A DNA stretch of 21,784 bases from Bacteroidales bacterium (GTDB lineage Bacteria > Bacteroidota > Bacteroidia > Bacteroidales > WCHB1-69), in contig JAIROC010000447.1 of assembly GCA_031257735.1 (NCBI GenBank), positions 1 to 21,784 of the forward strand, given 5' to 3'. The notes beneath the pieces are model-generated. The model had not been told where the DNA came from, searched no databases, and worked only from the letters and a program-made list of their open reading frames with translations. The position numbers and the translations under genes are program-made. Below, piece by piece: positions 15,147 to 21,784 of this stretch. Each line of letters begins with the position of its first letter. Within the stretch, counting starts at the first letter, position 1.

Positions 15147-16559
15147 ATGAGAAAACAAATACTGCTACTCGGATTAATAATACCATTTATATTGATCTCC
15201 TGTAAAAATGATAACTCCAATGCAAATGAACAGACAGGATTATCAGAAGAATATTATTCGGGCGGACGTAATGGTACGGTGTTCAATCAAACAACCCTTG
15301 CCTACGAACAACCCGCTCCAGCTATTAAAAATTTGGCAGCATTCAAACGTGGCGAAAAAATGTTTGAAACAAAATATGTTCCAGGTTCAGGAACGCCCTT
15401 TTCGGGATTGGGACCTGTTTTTATTCGACATTCCTGTATCACCTGTCATCCGGGATATGGACGTTCTAAACGTGTAACAACTTTTAATTCGGATGAATAC
15501 GGCAATGGGTATTTGGTGATGATACATAATCCTGACGGTACTATTTGTAGCAGTTTTACAGGTATGCTGCAAACAAGAGCTACCGCGCCTTATCTACCGC
15601 CTGTGGACGAATCAGGAATAAATATTGTTTGGCATGAGTATACAGATCAGTATGGAAATGCGTATCCCGACGGAACAAAATACAGCCTTATCTATCCCAA
15701 AGTTACCATTGAAAGAAGTAAAATATTATTGGATGTTCCCAATGATTACCAAGTAAGTATTGAAGGAACGATTGGTATTTACGGTACGGGATTGTTAGAC
15801 GCTATTTCGGATAATGACCTTATTGCGCAACGAGATTTGGAAGCAGCACGCGGATATTGTATGGGTATGTTGGGACCGATGATTACGGAAGCCGACGGCA
15901 GTCAGCATCCCGGACGTTATACTTATGGTTGTACGCGTGGAACATTACAAAATGGACCGGGATCAAATGCTTTATGGAATATCACCAATGTAACGCGTCC
16001 GGATAGAAATACGCTTTACGCAACAAAAGCATGGATAGAAAAAATGGCGGAGATGAAATTAGATACTATCGGCTTTGCAGGCGGTTTTTCCCAGACGGAA
16101 ATGAGCATGGCGGATTTTGATGATTTTATGATATGGCATCGCGGGTTGGCTGTTCCTGCTGCGCGGGATTTGGACAATCCCGTTGTGCAGGAGGGGAAAT
16201 CCATATTTTATTCCATCGGTTGTACGGCTTGCCATAAACCTTCATGGACAACAGGAACAGATAAATATATCCCCGATTATTCCAATCAAAAGATATGGCC
16301 CTATTCAGATTTGTTGATGCACGATTTAAATATGGTAGAACCCGGATTGCGAAAAAAATGTCGTACCACACCTTTATGGGGACGGGGATTATCCTTTTTA
16401 TGCGCAGGACATACAGACAGATTACATGATTTAAGAGCGCGTAACACCGAAGAAGCTATCTTGTGGCACTTTGGAGAAGCAGAACCTTGTCGCGAAAAAT
16501 TCCGCAACCTGACCAAAGACAAAAGAGAAGCTTTGATTAAATTTTTGGAAGCAATATAA
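15147..16559 (+). CDS. Di-haem oxidoreductase lipoprotein (DHOR/DUF1111)
   Basis: A 470-residue protein with a lipoprotein signal (LIIPFILISC). Two c-type haem motifs are visible: C97-ITC-H101 in SCITCHPGYG and C359-TAC-H363 in IGCTACHKPSW. The conserved GLGPVF stretch before the first haem and LWGRGLSFLCAGHTDRLHDL near the C-terminus fit the di-haem oxidoreductase/putative peroxidase family (formerly called thiol oxidoreductase). The activity of this family is poorly defined; electron transfer or peroxidase-like chemistry outside the cytoplasm is expected. Its haems must be attached after export, and the next gene, 9 bp downstream, encodes the System II machinery. Its neighbour imelysin is its usual genomic partner, suggesting iron redox handling. 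Confidence 0.93.
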   Translation: MRKQILLLGLIIPFILISCKNDNSNANEQTGLSEEYYSGGRNGTVFNQTTLAYEQPAPAIKNLAAFKRGEKMFETKYVPGSGTPFSGLGPVFIRHSCITCHPGYGRSKRVTTFNSDEYGNGYLVMIHNPDGTICSSFTGMLQTRATAPYLPPVDESGINIVWHEYTDQYGNAYPDGTKYSLIYPKVTIERSKILLDVPNDYQVSIEGTIGIYGTGLLDAISDNDLIAQRDLEAARGYCMGMLGPMITEADGSQHPGRYTYGCTRGTLQNGPGSNALWNITNVTRPDRNTLYATKAWIEKMAEMKLDTIGFAGGFSQTEMSMADFDDFMIWHRGLAVPAARDLDNPVVQEGKSIFYSIGCTACHKPSWTTGTDKYIPDYSNQKIWPYSDLLMHDLNMVEPGLRKKCRTTPLWGRGLSFLCAGHTDRLHDLRARNTEEAILWHFGEAEPCREKFRNLTKDKREALIKFLEAI

Positions 16560-16568
16560 TAAGATGTC

Positions 16569-18929
16569 ATGAAAAGTTCCGCTCTTATAAAGAAAATAGT
16601 TTTTGGTTTTTTGGCAGCCATGTTGATTATATTAGCGGCGGCGACAGTTATAGAGAGGATAAAAGGAACGGCATTTGTTTCCATGTATATTTATGGTTCA
16701 TGGGCGTTTGTTGGCTTATGGTTTGTGATAGCGGGCAGCGGACTTGCTTATCTCTTACAACAAAAGACCTATAAGCGTCCTATTGTTTTTCTTTTGTATG
16801 TCGCTTTTATTGTGATATTGTTGGGAGCATTCCTGACGTTTACAACCAGCACACAGGGACGTTTGCATTTGCGAACAGGTAAACCTGTAAGTACGTTCGT
16901 CGAACAGAAAAATAATACGCAGCGTACATTGCCCTTTGAGATTACGCTTTCCAAGTTTCAGATAGAATATTATCCCGGAACACAAGCGCCTTCCGATTAT
17001 GTGAGCACGATTAAAATTAAGTCGAATAATCAGGAAGAAACAACAGGACGAGTGTCAATGAATGTTGTTTTTGAAAAAGATGGATTTCGATTTTACCAGT
17101 CGGGTTATGACCCCGATGGACAGGGGTCAATATTGCTTGTCAAGTCGGATAAATATGGATTACCTCTTACCTATCTGGGTTATTTATTGCTTTTGATTGG
17201 TATTGTCGGTTACTTTTTTTCCAGAAAGACAGGATTCCGTACTTTGCTTCATCATCCAATACTGAAACGCACCCATATACTTGCAGGCTTTCTTTTGATA
17301 ACAGGAGGATGTCTGATGGCGGAAAATAAACATACAATCCCCAAAGAAACAGCCGAAAAATGGGGAGAATTACAAATGCTCTATAGAGACAGAATTTGTC
17401 CCGTAGAAACTTTTGCGAAAGATTTTACGCTGAAACTGTACGGAAAATCAACATATCAATCATTATCATCCGAACAGGTATTGTTGGGATGGATGTTTTA
17501 TCCCGCAGAATGGAAAGATGAACCCATTATCAAGATAAAAGACAAGGGCGTTAGAAAACTGCTTGGAATAGAAGGCAAATACGCATCCTTTTCCGACTTC
17601 TTTTCCAACGGGAAAGACTATAAATTAGCAGAACCGTTACTGAGAATACGTTCAGGAGAAAATCTTAAATCGAACAAAGATATTATTGCGGCAGACGAAA
17701 AAATACAGTTACTGTTTATGCTGCAAATGGATGTACTCTTAAAAATCTTTCCGCATGAATATGAAGGAGAATTGTTCTGGTATTCTCCCGCAGACAAATT
17801 AGCGGAAAATATTTCGGAAGATGAACAACTGCTTATTCAGGGATGTTTTGACCTGTTGAAAGAATACGCTACTGCCGAAGATTGGGCGTCAATGGCATTA
17901 ACCTTGGATAAACTTAAATTATTTCAAAAGAAATCAGGCGGGGAATTGTTGCTTTCGTCGCAAAAGATAGGAGCAGAGCATCTATACAATAAAATAAACA
18001 GCATAAAACCCCTTGCCTTTGCCAATTTGTTTATTGGATTGCTTGCTATGGTCTACTTTTTTAGAAGAGAGACCAAACGTTCCAACCCTCGCACAACCTC
18101 TTTCAGAATTATTTCTCTGCTGTTAAATCTTATCTTGATAGCGGGCGGGTTATTTATTCTTTTTTCGATGGGTTTGAGGGGATATATAAGTGGGCGTATA
18201 CCTTTGGGAAATGGATTTGAAACGATGCAATTCTTGGCAGTGTGCGTTTTAGTACTTGCTTTTTTGTTTCAGCGAAGACTGTTTTTGTCGCTTCCTTTTG
18301 GATTTATTTTTTCGGGATTGGTTTTATTGGTGTCAGGTTTGGGGGCGTCCAATCCGCAAATCACGCAATTACAACCTGTACTTTTATCGCCATTGCTCAG
18401 CATACATGTATCGTTGATTATGATGGCTTATACCTTGTTTGGGTTTATTACGCTCAACAGTATAGCGGCATTTTTATGTATCCTCTTCGGTAATACAAAA
18501 GAAGTCGAAGCTACTAACAACAGGGTATTACAATTATCTGTCATCAGTCGGATTTTACTGTATCCGGGTGTATTTTTGTTAGCGGCGGGAATATTTGTAG
18601 GTGCGGTATGGGCGGAAGTCAGTTGGGGAACTTACTGGTCTTGGGATCCCAAAGAAACCTGGGCCTTGATTACAATGATAATATATGCTCTGCCTTTACA
18701 TTCCGAAAGTTTAATCCGATTTAATCGACCATTTTTCTTTCATGTTTATGCGGCGTTTGCGTTTCTGTCCGTCCTGATGACCTATTTCGGAGTGAACTAT
18801 CTGCTGGGTGGCATGCACAGTTACGGCGGAGAAGGAGGTTTAATTTCTACCTTTATCGTTCTTGGGTCTGCTTTGGTTATTTTTGTACTTATTCCCCTAT
18901 TGGCATTCTTCAAACAAAGAAATAAGTAA
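16569..18929 (+). CDS. ccsBA: Fused cytochrome c maturation protein CcsBA (System II)
   Basis: A 786-residue polytopic membrane protein fusing CcsB (ResB) and CcsA. The N-terminal part has three helices (about 6-26, 37-61, 70-91), a periplasmic stretch, a helix at about 198-218 and a large periplasmic loop. The C-terminal CcsA part (from about 490) has the haem-handling WWD motif WGTYWSWDPKETW (about 685-697). Likely haem-ligand histidines lie on either side in IHVSLIMMAY and in FFHVYAAFAF/GGMHSYG. CcsBA carries haem across the membrane and joins it to CXXCH motifs of exported apocytochromes. The 9-bp spacing from the di-haem oxidoreductase gene strongly suggests co-transcription and that this oxidoreductase is a main client. 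Full length, no defect seen. Confidence 0.95.
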   Translation: MKSSALIKKIVFGFLAAMLIILAAATVIERIKGTAFVSMYIYGSWAFVGLWFVIAGSGLAYLLQQKTYKRPIVFLLYVAFIVILLGAFLTFTTSTQGRLHLRTGKPVSTFVEQKNNTQRTLPFEITLSKFQIEYYPGTQAPSDYVSTIKIKSNNQEETTGRVSMNVVFEKDGFRFYQSGYDPDGQGSILLVKSDKYGLPLTYLGYLLLLIGIVGYFFSRKTGFRTLLHHPILKRTHILAGFLLITGGCLMAENKHTIPKETAEKWGELQMLYRDRICPVETFAKDFTLKLYGKSTYQSLSSEQVLLGWMFYPAEWKDEPIIKIKDKGVRKLLGIEGKYASFSDFFSNGKDYKLAEPLLRIRSGENLKSNKDIIAADEKIQLLFMLQMDVLLKIFPHEYEGELFWYSPADKLAENISEDEQLLIQGCFDLLKEYATAEDWASMALTLDKLKLFQKKSGGELLLSSQKIGAEHLYNKINSIKPLAFANLFIGLLAMVYFFRRETKRSNPRTTSFRIISLLLNLILIAGGLFILFSMGLRGYISGRIPLGNGFETMQFLAVCVLVLAFLFQRRLFLSLPFGFIFSGLVLLVSGLGASNPQITQLQPVLLSPLLSIHVSLIMMAYTLFGFITLNSIAAFLCILFGNTKEVEATNNRVLQLSVISRILLYPGVFLLAAGIFVGAVWAEVSWGTYWSWDPKETWALITMIIYALPLHSESLIRFNRPFFFHVYAAFAFLSVLMTYFGVNYLLGGMHSYGGEGGLISTFIVLGSALVIFVLIPLLAFFKQRNK

Positions 18930-19042
18930 ACATGCTTGTCCAAATTCTCGCAATTCAAACAACCTATTGCAGGGAATAGTAATGAAAATAAAGATAGCGT
19001 TATATTTTTCACAGTATGAGCAAATCGTTCATCTTTTTTATG

Positions 19043-19050
19043 TACTTTTG
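19043..19050 (+). promoter_or_regulatory. Bacteroidetes -7 promoter element TACTTTTG
   Basis: TACTTTTG followed by CG, 23 bp before the ATG at 19074; likely promoter of the hemerythrin/regulator/phosphoesterase genes, separating them from the CcsBA transcript. No clear -33 element. Confidence 0.6.
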
Positions 19051-19073
19051 CGCACGAATAAAAAACACAATAT

Positions 19074-19772
19074 ATGAAACATAATTTGTTCACAACAAAA
19101 ATGAAGCTGTCGGACTTACTTTTTACCGACTATAATTTGATTTTAATTTTATCTCGGTTTGGTATAAAACTCGGATTTGGGGAGAAAAGCGTGGAAGAGG
19201 TATGTCAGAAATACCATATTTCTCCGCATCTTTTTTTGGTAGTGGCTAACGTTACTACCTACAACGAATATTTTCCCGACGAAGGCGAAATTATTTCATT
19301 AAACGTAAATGAACTGATTGATTATTTACAGGCTTCTCATACTTACTACTTGGAAGATAAAATCTTTTCCATCGAAAATCAATTGAATAGTTTATATTCC
19401 AAAAAAGAAGAACGATACGGAGAGATGATTGGTCAATTCTTTTCTGAATATAAAAATGAAGTAGTTAATCACTTTGCCTACGAAGAAAATACAGTATTTC
19501 CATACGTGAGAGATTTACTGAAACAAAATACACATGTCAATTATCACATTAATCAATTTGAAAAAAATCACAGCAACATAGAAGATAAATTAACCGACTT
19601 AATTAATATTCTCATTAAATATCTTCCCGAAAACGACAGAAATAAAGAAAGAGAAAATGTTCTGTTCAATATTTTTCTTTTTGCTAAAGATTTGAATAAA
19701 CACATATTGATAGAAAACAAGGTATTGGTTCCCTGTGTCAAACTAATAGAAGAACAGTATGAGCAACAATAA
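19074..19772 (+). CDS. RIC-type hemerythrin di-iron protein (YtfE/ScdA-like)
   Basis: A 232-residue cytoplasmic protein. Residues 11-60 align with the ScdA_N (DUF542) domain of iron-sulfur cluster repair proteins, but where those have FCCGGK this has LGFGEK, so the cysteine pair is missing. The hemerythrin-like domain keeps a complete di-iron ligand set: H89, H133 and E137 (NHFAYEEN), H166 (EKNHSNIE), H210 and E214 (NKHILIENK). The spacing is very close to that reported for E. coli YtfE. Family members repair Fe-S clusters after nitric oxide or oxidative damage, or bind NO/O2. Whether repair survives without the cysteines is unclear; sensing is an alternative. It overlaps the following regulator gene by 14 bp, so translation is probably coupled. 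Confidence 0.9.
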   Translation: MKHNLFTTKMKLSDLLFTDYNLILILSRFGIKLGFGEKSVEEVCQKYHISPHLFLVVANVTTYNEYFPDEGEIISLNVNELIDYLQASHTYYLEDKIFSIENQLNSLYSKKEERYGEMIGQFFSEYKNEVVNHFAYEENTVFPYVRDLLKQNTHVNYHINQFEKNHSNIEDKLTDLINILIKYLPENDRNKERENVLFNIFLFAKDLNKHILIENKVLVPCVKLIEEQYEQQ

Positions 19773-20361
19773 CTTTTATAGAATCGTAATTGTAGAACCT
19801 TCTCCCATAGTTTTTATTGGATTGAGCAGTTTGTTACAGACAAACGGTGAGTTTTCTATCGCAGGACACATGGAAAATCTTGCCCATTTCAAAGAACGAT
19901 TACGTGCTTTTCATCCTGATATACTAATTATTAATCCTATCGTCATTGATTTTGACAAACAGTTTTCCTTACGAAGTTTATTTCAGGAGACGCCTAATGT
20001 TGTTCTGATTGCTTTAGTATACAATTATTTTGATAATAACATATTGCGACAGTATAATGGCATAATTGAAATTTGTGATAAAAGTGGAACTATTGAAAAT
20101 ACATTACGTAACGCTCTCTTTTCCCCCATAGAAAAAAAAGAAACAGTTGATAACGGCGACTTAACCGACAGAGAAATAGATGTACTCGTTGCCGTGGCAA
20201 AAGGATGGATGAACAAAGAAATTGCAGATAAACTAAATATTTCTATTCATACCGTCATCTCCCACCGAAAAAATATCACACGGAAAACAGGAATAAAATC
20301 CGTATCAGGATTGACAGTCTATGCTTTAATTAATAACCTGATTAATAGCAACGAAGTTTAA
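19759..20361 (+). CDS. LuxR/NarL-type regulator with degenerate receiver
   Basis: A 200-residue protein. Residues 7-120 have the layout of a response-regulator receiver (RIVIVEPSPIVFIGLSSLL, then PDILIINP), but the phosphoacceptor Asp is Asn59 and the usual acidic pair at the first strand is reduced to E13-P14. A LuxR-type HTH follows (about 135-192; LTDREIDVLVAVAKGWMNKEIADKLNIS, with HTVISHRKNI as recognition helix). It should bind DNA but is unlikely to be switched by ordinary phosphorylation. Starting inside the 3' end of the hemerythrin gene, it probably acts with that protein, which could supply the NO, O2 or iron signal (inference). Target genes are unknown; the divergence is too consistent to look like a single sequencing error. 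Confidence 0.9.
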   Translation: MSNNNFYRIVIVEPSPIVFIGLSSLLQTNGEFSIAGHMENLAHFKERLRAFHPDILIINPIVIDFDKQFSLRSLFQETPNVVLIALVYNYFDNNILRQYNGIIEICDKSGTIENTLRNALFSPIEKKETVDNGDLTDREIDVLVAVAKGWMNKEIADKLNISIHTVISHRKNITRKTGIKSVSGLTVYALINNLINSNEV

Positions 20362-20384
20362 TTGATTGTAAAAAAGTAAAGAAT

Positions 20385-21548
20385 ATGTGGTTTGGTATTG
20401 TTACGCTGATTATTTCATTGATTTCGCTGTGTGCAGATGTGGTTTTATATCGTTTCTTTAGACATTGTTTTCCATTGCTGGGGAAAATTGTGGGAATTAT
20501 TGGACTGTTATCTTTCATTTATTTAGTGATATTTATTGTATTCTTTCTGTTGCGGACAGAAAGTTTTCACACACTAAGATGGGGACTTTTTGTTTTTTTG
20601 TGCCTGTCAATTCCGAAACTTATATTCTTTGTTTATTGGTTGATCGCCGTTCTTCCCCTGACTTTTTTTCCTGCTTTTCACAGAGTAAGTATGTATATGG
20701 GTATCGGAATAGAATTGTTATTATTTCTGTCCATACTGTATGGCAGTTTTATCGGGCATACAATTATCAGGGTGAAACATATCATTATTGAAACTGAACG
20801 TATACCTGCGCCTTTCGACGGATTTAGAATTATACAATTTTCCGACACTCACCTCGGGACTTTTGGAAATAAGACCAAATTTATAAAACGGGTTGTTGAT
20901 AAGATTAACGAACAAAAACCTGATATGGTTGCTTTCACAGGAGATTTAATTAATAATCACACTTCCGAACTGCTTCCTTTCATGTCTGTTTTGTCCCAGA
21001 TTAAAGCAAAATATGGCGTTTATTCTGTTTTGGGTAATCATGACTATGGCGACTATTACAGATGGAAAAATAAAAACGAAAAAACGGATAACCTTAATCG
21101 TTTGATAACATGCCAAAAAGAAATGGGTTGGATACTGCTGAATGATGAAAGTCAATATATTTATGTCGGTAATGACAGTATCGCTATAGCAGGCGTTCAA
21201 AATTGGGGCGACCCGCCTTTTAAACAATATGGAGATTTGCAAAAAGCATATAAAGATATAGATACAAATGTTTTCACTGTTTTGCTTTCTCACAATCCTA
21301 TACATTGGCGTGCGGAAGTACTTCCGCTTACTGCCATTGATTTGATGTTGGCTGGACATACACACGCAGCACAAGTCAGAATTGGAAATCTTTCTCCTGC
21401 CAAATTACGTTATGACGAATGGGCAGGATTATATCATGCAGAAAATAGATACCTTTATGTCAATCAGGGACTAGGAAGCGTCTTTTTCCCTATAAGAGTA
21501 GGAGCGCATCCTGAAATAACACTCATTGAACTAAAAACACTTCATTAA
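20385..21548 (+). CDS. Membrane-anchored calcineurin-like metallophosphoesterase
   Basis: A 387-residue protein. Four hydrophobic helices occupy residues 1-125 (for example FGIVTLIISLISLCADVVLY and GIGIELLLFLSILYGSFIG), followed by a metallophosphoesterase domain. The metal-binding motifs are all present: SDTHLG (D154, H156), GDLINN (D187), GNHD (N218, H219), SHNP (H303) and GHTH (H325, H327). This is the layout of the YkuE/YaeI-like group; YaeI-type enzymes cleave UDP-2,3-diacylglucosamine or act on other phospho-lipids, but the substrate here cannot be assigned. It begins 23 bp after the regulator and is probably in the same transcript, although a functional link to the hemerythrin pair is not evident. 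Confidence 0.92.
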   Translation: MWFGIVTLIISLISLCADVVLYRFFRHCFPLLGKIVGIIGLLSFIYLVIFIVFFLLRTESFHTLRWGLFVFLCLSIPKLIFFVYWLIAVLPLTFFPAFHRVSMYMGIGIELLLFLSILYGSFIGHTIIRVKHIIIETERIPAPFDGFRIIQFSDTHLGTFGNKTKFIKRVVDKINEQKPDMVAFTGDLINNHTSELLPFMSVLSQIKAKYGVYSVLGNHDYGDYYRWKNKNEKTDNLNRLITCQKEMGWILLNDESQYIYVGNDSIAIAGVQNWGDPPFKQYGDLQKAYKDIDTNVFTVLLSHNPIHWRAEVLPLTAIDLMLAGHTHAAQVRIGNLSPAKLRYDEWAGLYHAENRYLYVNQGLGSVFFPIRVGAHPEITLIELKTLH

Positions 21549-21575
21549 TTGAAAATTGAAAATTGAAAATTGAAA
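21548..21575. repeat. Heptamer array (attgaaa) x4
   Basis: Four perfect copies of attgaaa; the first A is the last base of the stop codon of the phosphoesterase gene. It is the same array as 11996-12023, and here it runs straight into a gctacgctgctcttacgggtg module. Confidence 0.85.
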
Positions 21576-21602
21576 ATGAGCTACGCTGCTCTTACGGGTG
21601 AA

Positions 21603-21678
21603 AATTAGTGTCTGTCTATATAGTCGCAATATTTCCAGATAATGAAGCAATCCTTGTCCGACAGCGCGTCATTGCGAG
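21603..21678. repeat. Dispersed repeat module, inverted copy of 5594-5670
   Basis: The reverse complement of this stretch matches 5594-5670 over its full length with roughly ten differences. Together with the flanking gctacgctgctc module (21579-21600) this shows a mosaic of shared intergenic building blocks. Confidence 0.8.
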
Positions 21679-21730
21679 CGGGTATATCTTTCAAATAAAC
21701 AAAAGGGAATGACGTTTATACTATGCGCAG

Positions 21731-21771
21731 TTTACGGTATGGGATAAACAGAAACGGCTGAAAGCCGTAAA
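21731..21771. repeat. Nested hairpin ending in acggct-gaa-agccgt
   Basis: The inner stem acggct/agccgt is at 21754-21768 with loop gaa; tttacgg (21731-21737) could alternatively pair with ccgtaaa (21765-21771). Sequences of the ggctgaaagcc kind are widespread intergenic repeats in Bacteroidetes. The element may continue past the window edge. Confidence 0.5.
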
Positions 21772-21784
21772 TCAATAGCGTTGG

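Overview
The window looks like a piece of a Bacteroidetes (probably Bacteroidales) chromosome. Evidence: AT-rich DNA; three consecutive reading frames ending in type IX secretion (T9SS, Por) C-terminal sorting domains; BspA-type leucine-rich repeats; promoter elements of the Bacteroidetes TAnnTTTG class (TACTTTTG at 6196, 12431 and 19043, TATCTTTG on the minus strand at 11980); and gene families typical of the phylum. No rRNA, tRNA, CRISPR array or recognisable transposase gene was seen.

Layout. (1) 1-5334: a tandem array of secreted surface proteins. It has the tail of one cargo gene, a BspA-like LRR protein with four InlB-like repeats, and an Omp28/thioredoxin-like protein with five InlB-like repeats. 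All three end in nearly the same sorting domain. The end of the first gene plus its intergenic spacer is repeated almost exactly 2751 bp downstream. (2) 5335-6233: a gene-free block built of palindromic and dispersed repeats, including an inverted repeat with arms of about 91 bp that looks like a MITE-type insertion. (3) 6196-11105: a likely operon of a 35-aa membrane peptide, a membrane sensor histidine kinase, a periplasmic TPR protein and a TPR/PD40/carboxypeptidase-regulatory/OmpA protein with the domain order of the T9SS component PorE. A convergent patatin-like lipase follows on the minus strand. (4) 11936-12485: a second repeat-rich gap. (5) 12486-18929: an envelope iron/haem cluster of outer-membrane barrel protein, imelysin lipoprotein, di-haem oxidoreductase lipoprotein and a fused CcsBA cytochrome c maturation protein. 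(6) 19043-21548: a RIC-type hemerythrin protein, an overlapping LuxR-type regulator whose receiver lacks the phosphoacceptor Asp, and a membrane-anchored metallophosphoesterase. (7) 21549-21784: repeats again, including an inverted copy of the sequence at 5594-5670.

How the parts fit. Region 1 makes T9SS cargo, and region 3 may encode a sensor plus an outer-membrane/peptidoglycan element related to that secretion system; the link is inferred from domain architecture. In region 5 the CcsBA protein would attach haem to the two CXXCH motifs of the preceding oxidoreductase, while imelysin and the barrel suggest envelope iron handling. In region 6 a non-haem di-iron stress protein is co-encoded with a probably phosphorylation-independent regulator. 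No complete unprecedented system stands out. The least explained items are the long inverted-repeat element with a candidate empty site, the recombinogenic cargo array, the kinase/TPR overlap that a one-base change would remove, and the hemerythrin/pseudo-receiver pair.
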